Shown: piece after piece, positions 7,452-14,868 of the stretch
How positions within the stretch are numbered: position 1 is the first letter of the stretch
Layout of the letters: each line of letters starts with the position of its first letter
Assembly (NCBI GenBank): GCA_910588245.1
Contig: CAJUQP010000050.1
Location: 1 to 22,341 of the forward strand
Source of the DNA: an uncultured Muribaculaceae bacterium
GTDB taxonomy: Bacteria; Bacteroidota; Bacteroidia; Bacteroidales; Muribaculaceae
Length of the DNA: 22,341 nucleotides
Direction: 5' to 3'
Translations under genes and position numbers: made by a program
Notes under the pieces: generated by a model
What the model was told of the DNA's origin: nothing
The model's input: only the letters and a program-made list of their open reading frames with translations
The model's database searches: none

Positions 7452-8501
7452 TTAGAGGAGGTCGGAGATGTCGAGGCCGAGGTTGAGGAGGATGGTGGAG
7501 GCGCTCTTGTGGGGCATGGCATAGGAGACGCCGAGGCGGAAGGAACGGACTTTCAGACCAAGGCCGGCCGAGAATCCCGACAGGAAATTACGGCTGTAGG
7601 AACTCATGTCGCTGCGGGTCTTGTAGTTGTAGGCGAGATCAAGATAGAACCTGTCTGAGGGTTGATACTGCACTCCGAAAATAAGATGACGGAAGAGATT
7701 CTTCGCAAATCCTGATTTCAGTACAGTCTCCTTCACACCATCCTCCGTATGTTCATAATACGGAAGATTCCATTTCGTAAGGTTCCAGGCCGTGACGCTG
7801 AGCGAGAAACCACCCTCCCCTATCCCCTGCATCCATCCCAGCTGGATGTCGAAAGGGAGATGGTCGTAAGTGTCGGCGAAGCGCTTCAGCTGCCCCCCCA
7901 TGTTCTTCAAAGCCACCGACAGCGACATATCCCTCTCCTCATCGTAATAATTGAGGCCGAGGTCCGCGCCAAGGGCAAAAGCCGAATAGCGCTCATAGCT
8001 GCTGTAGATACCCTTTATGCTGATACCTCCCCGGAGACGATAAGTGAAATCATGGGCATATGTCCCCTCCGCCACAAAATCGGAAGGAGAGAAGGCTCCG
8101 GTCTGCTGTCCGAACTCGTCGTATCCGGCCATCTCACCGTATCCGAGATAACGCAGACCCACAGACCACGCGCCATGCTCCCCGGCACCCTGGCCGTATC
8201 GCACACCCGCGAAATTGGAACTGCCGATCCAGTGCATATAGCTGAATACAGCCTGACGGCCGATCTCAGGACCAAGAAGGGCCGGATTCTGCTCAGCGAG
8301 GGAGATATCGTCGTCGATGACGGCGATATTCGTGCCCCCAAGCCCGTAGACACGGCTTGAGGCCGGTATGGACAGGAACGAATAAGCGTTCCTTCCCTCC
8401 TGCGCCGCCGAGGGAATGAAAGCACACAAAGCGGCGATAGCCGCCACTGCAAGCCTCACTCCGGCCGAATGCCGTGATATGTCGGTGAAAAATATTCCCA
8501 T
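7452..8501 (-). CDS. porQ: Type IX secretion system protein PorQ
   Basis: 349-aa outer-membrane beta-barrel protein. The signal peptide ends about residue 34 (PSAAQ/E). The mature start has the PorQ pattern NAYSFLSIPASSR, GLGGTNIAVIDDDISLAEQNPALLG (NPALL at 72-76), then alternating barrel strands, for example the final strand region LGLKVRSFRLGVSYAM. In Porphyromonas, PorQ belongs to the T9SS attachment complex and works with PorZ on the cell surface; that role is family knowledge. The ATG at 8501 gives a proper signal peptide. The gene stands alone here, without other por genes, and no secreted cargo with a T9SS C-terminal domain was recognised in the window. A 58-bp gap containing a repeat separates it from the small membrane-protein gene downstream. 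Confidence 0.88.
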   Translation of the reverse strand: MGIFFTDISRHSAGVRLAVAAIAALCAFIPSAAQEGRNAYSFLSIPASSRVYGLGGTNIAVIDDDISLAEQNPALLGPEIGRQAVFSYMHWIGSSNFAGVRYGQGAGEHGAWSVGLRYLGYGEMAGYDEFGQQTGAFSPSDFVAEGTYAHDFTYRLRGGISIKGIYSSYERYSAFALGADLGLNYYDEERDMSLSVALKNMGGQLKRFADTYDHLPFDIQLGWMQGIGEGGFSLSVTAWNLTKWNLPYYEHTEDGVKETVLKSGFAKNLFRHLIFGVQYQPSDRFYLDLAYNYKTRSDMSSYSRNFLSGFSAGLGLKVRSFRLGVSYAMPHKSASTILLNLGLDISDLL

Positions 8502-8703
8502 ACGCGTAGAGGATCCAAGAAGTTGTTTAAAAGCAACGTTAAATTACGGGCGGGAATGCGCCTGAACCATCTATATAACGCAACGCCCTTTTTTCTATTG
8601 TGAAAAGTGAGGCATGGTGAGGAGGGGATGGTGACCCGGAGCCGATTTAATTGTGAATAAATGTAAAACATAATTAAATTGTTTAATTCCCGGCTCGCGG
8701 CTA

Positions 8704-8734
8704 TTGCATAACTCATGGTTCAGACGTATATTTG
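8704..8734 (+). promoter_or_regulatory. Promoter for the TonB-domain protein gene
   Basis: TTG (8704-8706), 20-bp spacer, TATATTTG (8727-8734) followed by C: an exact Bacteroidetes -33/-7 arrangement. The predicted start leaves a leader of about 20 nt before the ATG at 8761. Confidence 0.7.
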
Positions 8735-8760
8735 CAACGTAAAAACTCTTTAACCACGAT

Positions 8761-9204
8761 ATGAGACTTCATGCATTGCTGCTCATCGCCGGCATTCTCT
8801 CCTCCCCGGCATTCATCACGGAAGCCACGGCACAGAAGTGCCGGGTGTCGTCGGGCGTGACGTCAGACGGTCACCGTAGCTTCAAGGAGGTGTATGAATT
8901 CGATTACGTAGAGGAGAAACCGGAATTTCCCGGCGGTGGCACCTCACTGGTGAATTATATAAACGAGCACCGCCGTTACCCGGCCAAGGCCTACGCCATA
9001 GGGATAGAGGGGAGGGTGACCTGTTCGTTTGTGGTCAACGCCGACGGCACAGTCAGCAATGTGACCGTGATCAGAGGTGTGGAGCCGTCGCTCAACCGCG
9101 AGGCCGTGAGGATTCTCTCCAGCATGCCGCAGTGGTCGCCGGGAAAGCTTGAAGGCCAGACAGTGCCCGTAAGGGTGATCTGCGCTGTTCCGTTCAGGAA
9201 ATGA
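8761..9204 (+). CDS. Periplasmic TonB C-terminal-domain protein
   Basis: 147 aa. A cleavable-looking signal peptide (residues 1-25, ending ATAQ) is followed by a short linker and a TonB C-terminal domain from about 55 to 147: PEFPGGG, RYP (72-74), GRVTCSFVVNADGTVSNV, LNREAVRIL and MPQWSPG. Canonical TonB has an uncleaved N-terminal membrane anchor that contacts ExbBD and a long proline-rich linker; both are absent. It is therefore more likely a soluble periplasmic single-domain TonB-like protein than an energy transducer. Its partner is unknown. It has a good promoter of its own and shares a terminator with the convergent winged-helix gene. Confidence 0.85.
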   Translation: MRLHALLLIAGILSSPAFITEATAQKCRVSSGVTSDGHRSFKEVYEFDYVEEKPEFPGGGTSLVNYINEHRRYPAKAYAIGIEGRVTCSFVVNADGTVSNVTVIRGVEPSLNREAVRILSSMPQWSPGKLEGQTVPVRVICAVPFRK

Positions 9205-9280
9205 GCCACACCCCCTCCTCACTCAACAAGCAATAGCTTTTTTAGGACAATATATTGAATAGTTTTGATTTTTAGCACAG

Positions 9281-9312
9281 AAAAAGGATTGACCGTGAGG
9301 CCAATCCTTTTT
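9281..9312. terminator. Bidirectional Rho-independent terminator
   Basis: AAAAAGGATTG (9281-9291) pairs perfectly with CAATCCTTTTT (9302-9312) around a 10-nt loop. The A-run and T-run on either side let it stop transcription of the TonB-domain gene (+) and the winged-helix gene (-). Confidence 0.85.
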
Positions 9313-9366
9313 ATTCCTGTATTTACGGCCTATGCCCGCGCAAAGCGGGAAGGCCGGGTATAAGTG

Positions 9367-9576
9367 TCACACGAGGGAGACAACTATATCCTCATCGTTT
9401 TCAGCGATCGCGATCTTGCCCTCGCGGCCAAGCCAGCCGAGAGCGGCCATGATCTCATCTTTTTTCAGCTTCGTGGCTTTCTTGATCAGCTTGAAGCCGA
9501 GCATGCGGGTGTCTGATTTGTCAAGCGCTTTGTAGACCTCACCGGCCCACGTGCCAATTGTGTCAATGTTCATCAT
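9367..9576 (-). CDS. Small winged helix-turn-helix protein (DUF2582 type)
   Basis: 69 aa: IDTIGTWAGEVYKAL, then KATKLKKDEIMAALGWLGREGKI, then AENDEDIVVSLV. This is the compact winged-helix fold of the DUF2582 family, common and highly expressed in Bacteroidetes. The helix-turn-helix is about residues 32-52 and the wing about 53-69. It may bind nucleic acid, but its targets are unknown. The start is one of two adjacent ATGs (9576 or 9573). A TAATTTTG element on the minus strand lies about 85 bp upstream, and the shared terminator lies downstream. Confidence 0.85.
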   Translation of the reverse strand: MMNIDTIGTWAGEVYKALDKSDTRMLGFKLIKKATKLKKDEIMAALGWLGREGKIAIAENDEDIVVSLV

Positions 9577-9901
9577 TTTTGAATTTAGTTATGTTAAACT
9601 TCTTTGCTTATTTCTCCGGATTACAAGGAGATTTTACTGATTAATGGCGATTTTAAAGTGCAAAATTAATAAAATATTTTCAAAATCAGGCACTTTTGCC
9701 GCCATATAATCGATTTCGAGCGTATTTTTACATCTTCACACGTTTTATGAAATGCAAAATCACACATTCCTGCATCCGATTCCGCATTCCTCTTCCTCAT
9801 ATTTTTAACAAACAGAAAGGGAAGTTTGTTGGGAGAATGACAGTTTTAACAACGGCACCCAGCCCGGCATCACAACGGATGGGCCGCCCCCCGGCCGCAT
9901 C
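9577..9901. other. Intergenic region between winged-helix and outer-membrane barrel genes
   Basis: About 325 bp with no credible gene. The left half holds the minus-strand promoter and leader of the winged-helix gene. The right end has GC-rich inverted segments (around 9880-9900) that could serve as a weak end for the minus-strand barrel gene, without a clear T-run. Confidence 0.5.
9661..9668 (-). promoter_or_regulatory. Putative -7 element for the winged-helix gene
   Basis: The complement reads TAATTTTG followed by C, a perfect TAnnTTTG match upstream of the gene on the minus strand. No well-spaced TTG at -33 was found. Confidence 0.5.
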
Positions 9902-12121
9902 TCATTCATAGATCAGCATCGATGAAGAACCTGACGTGCCGTGTTCTCCGACAGAACTATCGCTCACTTTCTTTCCGTAAGATAACGAATAACTCAACGT
10001 GAGCATATATGTCGGACCGGCAAAACTGTTGTAGATGCGCCGGCGCTGATAGAAATGAGGGGCATCTATGTAGGCACATCCACCCCTTCTCGAGGTATTG
10101 AGGAACTCAGATGCTTTCAGATCCATATGCAGATTCTTTACGGTGTAGCTGAATCCCAGCGCGTATTTCCAGTGGGTATAAGTCTTTCCAATGCCCGTAT
10201 AGACAGTCTTCTCCGGCACGATATTTCCGTAGGCATACCAGGAATTGCCATACCAGGCAGCAGACAGCCACCCTCCCCACCAGGACGCAGTCTTGCGGTA
10301 GTCTCCGACAGTCTTCAGGAAATTATAGGAAGCGTAGCCTGTCAGCACAAGCTTACGCGAGAAGAAGCGACCGGTAAGCTTCTGCGTCACGGAGATCTTA
10401 TGGTCGGTGCTATGGTCGGAGAGCGAGGCGATCAGTCCGTCGTATCCTTTCTCCACGAGCCACACCTTATAGTCCTTATTAAACATGGTATTATATCTCA
10501 CTACAGACACCAGACTGTAATTCCGTCCCGGATTCCACGTATTGCTCAGACTGTTGCTCCATTGGAGGCGTGATCTCAGATCGGGGTTGCCCCTCCTCCA
10601 GAGGAGTTCTGTCTGACGGATGGTAAGTCCGTTCTTCATTTCCAAAGGATATCCCACGTTCTGAAGAATGGAAGAGAACGACGTGCTCACCTTCCGGTTC
10701 CACTTATGTCTGAGGTTTATCGTCATCCTCGGATAATAGTTGATGTCGTGGGCCACGCGCCCGTCGTTCTGACGGAAACGTTTCCATGTCACTCCCGGCT
10801 CCACCCTGAGCGAAGTCGCGCTTCCGAATTTATGGCTGTACTGAAAAAAGAGACCACCCGACATGTCGCGCGAGAGGAATATATCCTCATAACTACCATG
10901 ATAATCCACCCGGTTGCGCTTAAGGCTTATGAATGTGCTGACATTGATTGAACTGCGGGCATCGAAGGTCTTTGAATAGGTTGGGGAAAAGTAGAAATCA
11001 TATCCCTTCTCGCGGCTTTTATTGTCGATGGCGGGATAACCTTGCGCCTGATAGAATGAACGCGCGCGGCCGGAGCTGCCGGAAGTCTGGAGATAGAGAC
11101 TGAGCATCTGGCCCTTGGGGAGCCACAATGTGAAGTTTGATTCGTAGAAAGGGGTCGCAATCCTGTTGGAATTATCAGAACTGTAGAACCTTGAATCTAT
11201 TATCGACGGAGAATAGAGGGTGGACGCGTCATGACTGACAGACGGAGTTTCCGTCATCGACCATCCCGCCGTGTTAGCCCAGCTCACATCCTTATGTTCA
11301 TATGTGGCTTTCAACGACCCTTCAAACCCATGATTCCTCACCCTGCCATTCCTGTAGCCTGAAGTCTCCTCCACTTTGTCAAAATGGTCGCCATCATAAA
11401 AGAAATCCTTGTAATCGGTCGAAGATGACGCTCCGTCATGATGGTCGGAGCGGTAGCGGCCCATCACGAAAGCATCGTAGGTCATGCGACGGTAAGCGAG
11501 TTTCGAACTCAGGTTGTAGTCGCCTCCGATCCCCGTGAGCTGCTGTTCGGTCGTTGCTTTCGTATATCCACCATATTCATATTTCCTCATCACAAAGTTC
11601 ACCACATTGTGCTTCCCCTTGAAATTGGCGGCGACAGGCATAGGGAGGTATTCCACGCTCGCCACGTCTTTCGGATTGAGAGCCTTGAGGTCTCTGGAAG
11701 AAGCCGGTTTTCCGTCGATGAAAAACTCAGCCGGTTCGCCCGTCATTGTCTCGACCTTAGCAGAACCGGGGAGCACCGAGATTTCCGGAAGAGCCATCCT
11801 CTCAAGCAGCGAGACCGCATCATAAGAGAATTTCTTCTCCCTCGAGGTTGGATAAAATACCACTCCCTCGTCGGTCTCCTTCCTCGTGGCGCCCTCAACC
11901 ACAACCTCCTTCAGATTCTTTACCTTTTTCTTATCATTATTCCTGACAGTATCATCCCGGTTACCCTCAGCCGCGCATCGAGCATCTGAGAATAAGCCCG
12001 GACCTATCTCCGACTTATCCGCACATTCTTTTCCATATGCCATTCCGCAGGCAAAGCCTGCACATACCATTGCAAGCACTATCGCTCCATATTTCATAAG
12101 GTTCATTCTCTTCAAGGTCAT
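9902..12121 (-). CDS. TonB-dependent receptor-like outer-membrane barrel protein
   Basis: 739 aa. Signal peptide with hydrophobic core at about residues 11-26. A plug-like region at about 70-180 begins KEVVVEGATRK and contains FFIDGKPASSRDLKALNPKDVASVEY and NVVNFVMRKYEYGG. The remainder, to SSMLIYE, is alternating barrel strands. This matches the Bacteroidetes outer-membrane receptor group with an OMP_b-brl_3-like barrel, which takes up ligands or acts as a TonB-linked channel. Most relatives also carry an N-terminal carboxypeptidase-like domain; it is missing here and replaced by about 40 polar residues. There is no SusD-like partner, so it is not a standard polysaccharide-utilisation pair. 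Start is ATG at 12121, or ATG five codons later (12106), which has AAGAGA just before it. Ligand unknown. Confidence 0.85.
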   Translation of the reverse strand: MTLKRMNLMKYGAIVLAMVCAGFACGMAYGKECADKSEIGPGLFSDARCAAEGNRDDTVRNNDKKKVKNLKEVVVEGATRKETDEGVVFYPTSREKKFSYDAVSLLERMALPEISVLPGSAKVETMTGEPAEFFIDGKPASSRDLKALNPKDVASVEYLPMPVAANFKGKHNVVNFVMRKYEYGGYTKATTEQQLTGIGGDYNLSSKLAYRRMTYDAFVMGRYRSDHHDGASSSTDYKDFFYDGDHFDKVEETSGYRNGRVRNHGFEGSLKATYEHKDVSWANTAGWSMTETPSVSHDASTLYSPSIIDSRFYSSDNSNRIATPFYESNFTLWLPKGQMLSLYLQTSGSSGRARSFYQAQGYPAIDNKSREKGYDFYFSPTYSKTFDARSSINVSTFISLKRNRVDYHGSYEDIFLSRDMSGGLFFQYSHKFGSATSLRVEPGVTWKRFRQNDGRVAHDINYYPRMTINLRHKWNRKVSTSFSSILQNVGYPLEMKNGLTIRQTELLWRRGNPDLRSRLQWSNSLSNTWNPGRNYSLVSVVRYNTMFNKDYKVWLVEKGYDGLIASLSDHSTDHKISVTQKLTGRFFSRKLVLTGYASYNFLKTVGDYRKTASWWGGWLSAAWYGNSWYAYGNIVPEKTVYTGIGKTYTHWKYALGFSYTVKNLHMDLKASEFLNTSRRGGCAYIDAPHFYQRRRIYNSFAGPTYMLTLSYSLSYGKKVSDSSVGEHGTSGSSSMLIYE

Positions 12122-12365
12122 CGATTCAGACTAATTATAAATTTCCGCAAAGTCTCATCGGCAGCCATGCTCGCACAGCCCCCTCCTCAGCTTGCGAAAA
12201 TCGCTGTAAAATCCTCTCAGCCTTAAGCCGAGACAGATACATACTTACTTTTTAAACGCTATTATATTAATATTGTTTCACAAAATAAAAGTTTTTTTAT
12301 AAAATATCCATTAGCGGGAGTTTGAAATAAACCTTATTCACCCTCACCTACGACAAACCGGCTTC

Positions 12366-12454
12366 GCGCTATTACTTCGCCAATATTTCGCAACATTGCT
12401 TAGCGCTTTTACCTGTGGCATCAGCTATTACCTCACCATTATTTGCGCTTTAAC
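12366..12454 (+). repeat. Imperfect direct repeats upstream of rsgA
   Basis: GCTATTACTTCGCCAATATTT (12368-12388) recurs with 18 of 21 matches at 12424-12444. Three related decamers GCGCTATTAC, GCGCTTTTAC and GCGCTTTAAC start at 12366, 12403 and 12445. All are on the same strand upstream of rsgA. They could be binding sites or remnants of a duplication. Confidence 0.55.
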
Positions 12455-12487
12455 ACAGAGGAAAGCAAAATATATGAAAAGTTTTAT

Positions 12488-12495
12488 TAATTTTG
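12488..12495 (+). promoter_or_regulatory. -7-like element abutting the rsgA start codon
   Basis: TAATTTTG followed by C matches TAnnTTTG exactly but ends only 4 nt before the ATG at 12500. If used, the transcript would start at or inside the start codon. No TTG lies at the -33 spacing. Confidence 0.4.
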
Positions 12496-12499
12496 CATC

Positions 12500-13492
12500 A
12501 TGAAGAAGAAAAAGAGCGATGGCCCGATGCCGACAAGCATTATCGGAGAAGGGAGAGTCATAAAGAACACCGGGAGCGCATACGTCGTGCGTATGGAGGA
12601 GAGCGGCCTGGAGCTCAACTGCCGGATCAAAGGGAATTTCCGCATAAAGGGGATCCGCACGACCAATCCGGTGGCCGTGGGCGACATCGTGACCGTATCG
12701 GAAGCGGCCGACGACGCCGACTATATCACAGCCATAGCCCCACGCAAGAACTACATCATAAGGCGGGCCTCCAACCTCTCCAAGGAGAGCCACATACTGG
12801 CCTCCAATCTCGACCTCGCCATACTCGTGGCAACACTCAAGGACCCCGCGACCCCGCTTACCTTCATCGACCGCTTCTTAGCCACCGCCGAGGCCTATTC
12901 CGTGCCATCGGCAATCGTGCTCAACAAAGAGGACACATGGGATGCCGACGACCGCGAGCTTGCCGACGCGATATGCAACCTCTACACCTCCATAGGCTAC
13001 AAGGTGTTCGTCATCTCAGCAAAGAGCGGGGAGGGACTGCCGGCACTGTCGGAGTTCATAAAAGGGAAACTCACCCTTCTGGCCGGAAACAGCGGAGTGG
13101 GAAAATCATCGCTCATAAACGCACTGGTGCCGGGAGCCTGCCTGCGCACCGGAGAGATCTCCGACATACACCACACCGGGACCCACACCACCACCTTCTC
13201 CGAGATGATCGACCTGCCGGAGGGGGGCGCCATAATCGACATACCGGGAGTGCGCGGATTCGGCACCATAGATTTCAAGCCGGAGGAAGTAGGCCATTTC
13301 TTCCCGGAGATATTCCGGCACTCGCACGACTGCCGCTACAGCGACTGCAAGCATACCGGAGAACCGGGATGCGCCGTGGTTCCCGCCGTGGAGCAGCATT
13401 ATATCTCCGAAAGCCGATATACCTCCTATCTCTCCATCCTTGAGGAAGCCTCGGAGAAAGAGGGAGCCGACAAATACAGAAAACCATACTAA
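12500..13492 (+). CDS. rsgA: Ribosome small-subunit-dependent GTPase A
   Basis: 330-aa circularly permuted GTPase that assists late 30S assembly. An N-terminal OB-fold occupies about residues 13-85. The permuted GTPase motif order is G4 NKED (142-145), G5 SAKSG (173-177), G1 GNSGVGKS (196-203), and G3 DIPG (247-250) leading into RGFG. A C-terminal zinc site with C278, C283, H285 and C291 (CRYSDCKHTGEPGC) is intact. The start is fixed by the initial MKKKKSDG preceding the OB-fold. It is followed after 19 bp by a membrane-anchored coiled-coil gene, probably co-transcribed. Confidence 0.97.
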   Translation: MKKKKSDGPMPTSIIGEGRVIKNTGSAYVVRMEESGLELNCRIKGNFRIKGIRTTNPVAVGDIVTVSEAADDADYITAIAPRKNYIIRRASNLSKESHILASNLDLAILVATLKDPATPLTFIDRFLATAEAYSVPSAIVLNKEDTWDADDRELADAICNLYTSIGYKVFVISAKSGEGLPALSEFIKGKLTLLAGNSGVGKSSLINALVPGACLRTGEISDIHHTGTHTTTFSEMIDLPEGGAIIDIPGVRGFGTIDFKPEEVGHFFPEIFRHSHDCRYSDCKHTGEPGCAVVPAVEQHYISESRYTSYLSILEEASEKEGADKYRKPY

Positions 13493-13511
13493 CCATCAAA
13501 AATTCCACACC

Positions 13512-14039
13512 ATGCTACTTGATCTGCTTAGAGAATATCTGCTTGAGATAATGGGAACAACAGTGCTCATACTTTTTGTGGCCATATGCATAGTAGCGTA
13601 CAAAGACTTGAAAGTAAACCGACAATTAAACGATCAACTCTTCAGGCTCGATAAGGAACTGTCGGTACAGATCAACGAAAAATTAATCCCGATGTCGAAG
13701 AACATCCTCGAACTGCGCAAAGACCTCAACGCCCTTAACCACCAATTTGACAAGCTTGACACCAAAGTGCTGAACATGGAGCTGGAACGCGTGAAGAAAG
13801 AGGTGGAAAGAATTATGCTTTTCCGGAGACTGTTCGGCAATAAAGAGGATGACAGTGATGAAACTTACAATCAGGATGAGAACGGGAACACAGAGGAAAA
13901 CGAGCTCCCCGAAGAGAGCGAAATGCCCGGAGAGAAGCCGGAGGAGGAAAACTCCGAGAACGATACGTCTTCAGACGAGACATCCTTCAGATACAGGTCG
14001 GACATGAACCAGGACACCAATGAGATCGGCATGAACTGA
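13512..14039 (+). CDS. Membrane-anchored coiled-coil protein with acidic tail, unknown function
   Basis: 175 aa from ATG at 13512; the frame is open back to 13440 but that part overlaps rsgA and lacks a plausible start context. One transmembrane segment is visible (about residues 11-31, IMGTTVLILFVAICIVAY). It is followed by a long charged heptad region (about 35-110, including LNDQLFRLDKEL and LDTKVLNMELERVKKEVERI) that should form a coiled coil, and a strongly acidic tail rich in E, D, N and S to the end. The layout suggests a bitopic inner-membrane protein with the coiled coil on the cytoplasmic side, but orientation is inferred. No family recognised. It ends only 14 bp before the convergent cdaA stop. 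Confidence 0.75.
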   Translation: MLLDLLREYLLEIMGTTVLILFVAICIVAYKDLKVNRQLNDQLFRLDKELSVQINEKLIPMSKNILELRKDLNALNHQFDKLDTKVLNMELERVKKEVERIMLFRRLFGNKEDDSDETYNQDENGNTEENELPEESEMPGEKPEEENSENDTSSDETSFRYRSDMNQDTNEIGMN

Positions 14040-14053
14040 AGCCGACATTCCCC

Positions 14054-14821
14054 TCACCCTACGAGCGATTCGGAAAGGATATGCTCCAGATCGGGCGCGC
14101 TCACCTTCACAGTGAGCTCTCCGTCCTTAGCCACAGAGATGTGGCCCGTCTCCTCGCTGACTATGACACAGACCGCATCCGTGACCTGGCTCATGCCCAG
14201 GGCGGCCCTATGGCGCAGACCGAGATTCTTGGGAATGTCCATATCATGGCTCACCGGCAGGATACAACCCACCGACTTTATATGGTGGCCTGATATTATC
14301 ATGGCACCGTCATGGAGCGGGGAATTCTTGAAGAATATATTCTCTATCAGACGCACGTTGATGTCGGCGTCGATGATGTCGCCGGTGTTCTCAAAATCAG
14401 TGAGAGGCACCTTGCGCTGAAACACGATGAGGGCCCCGGTCTTTGTCTTGCTCATGCTCATGCATGCATATACCACGGCCATGATCCTCGAGTGCTCCAC
14501 CTCACCCGAACCCTCGTGGCTGAACAGCTTGCGGAGATATTTCCATTTCTCATTCGAACCGATGTCTATGAGGAAGCGCTTTATCTGATCCTGGAAAAGG
14601 ATAACCAGTATTATCAGGCCGATACTCATGAACTTGTCGAGAATAGTGCCTGTAAGCCTCATCTCAAAGATTTCGGAGGCTATGACCCAGAGGGCGAAAA
14701 ACATCAGCACTCCGTAGAACAGGCTCAGAGTGCCGCTGCTTTCCATAAGTTTGTAGACATAGAAAAGCAGCAACGCGATAATCAATATGTCGACTACGTC
14801 TTTTACTCCAAGACTGATCAT
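14054..14821 (-). CDS. cdaA: Membrane diadenylate cyclase CdaA
   Basis: 255-aa c-di-AMP synthase, which condenses two ATP into cyclic di-AMP. Three N-terminal transmembrane segments (about residues 8-23, 34-50 and 65-78) are followed by the DAC domain. Catalytic and binding motifs are intact: TKTGALIVF (126-134), DGAMI (171-175) and GLRHRAALG (201-209, RHR at 203-205). Length and layout match CdaA rather than DisA or CdaS. It lies 47 bp downstream of folP on the same strand, the arrangement often seen in Bacteroidetes, so it is probably in a typA-folP-cdaA transcript. No regulator such as CdaR is adjacent. Its stop is 14 bp from the convergent coiled-coil gene, with no terminator in between. 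Confidence 0.95.
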   Translation of the reverse strand: MISLGVKDVVDILIIALLLFYVYKLMESSGTLSLFYGVLMFFALWVIASEIFEMRLTGTILDKFMSIGLIILVILFQDQIKRFLIDIGSNEKWKYLRKLFSHEGSGEVEHSRIMAVVYACMSMSKTKTGALIVFQRKVPLTDFENTGDIIDADINVRLIENIFFKNSPLHDGAMIISGHHIKSVGCILPVSHDMDIPKNLGLRHRAALGMSQVTDAVCVIVSEETGHISVAKDGELTVKVSAPDLEHILSESLVG

Positions 14822-14868
14822 AGGCTGGGGAGATTGAATGTAAGGTTATCAGGGAAACAGAGACAGGG

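Larger units (their letters stand above)
12122..12499. other. Divergent intergenic region between the barrel gene and rsgA
   Basis: About 378 bp without a gene, AT-rich in the middle (12240-12320). The right half contains an imperfect repeat series described separately and ends with a -7-like element touching the rsgA start. It must hold promoters for both divergent genes; a convincing one for the barrel gene was not found. Confidence 0.6.

Noticed and set aside
7394..7522. N-terminal extension of the small membrane protein
   Set aside because: It is translated intergenic repeat (KIQHSKFNIQNS) and overlaps the porQ 3' end; the ATG at 7393 is the sensible start.
8456..8716. 86-codon minus-strand frame upstream of porQ
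   Set aside because: It crosses the divergent promoter region and overlaps the porQ start; no protein-like features.
12493..13443. 316-codon plus-strand frame overlapping rsgA
   Set aside because: Out of frame with intact rsgA; the product is R/H/G-rich and low-complexity, typical of a GC-rich shadow frame.
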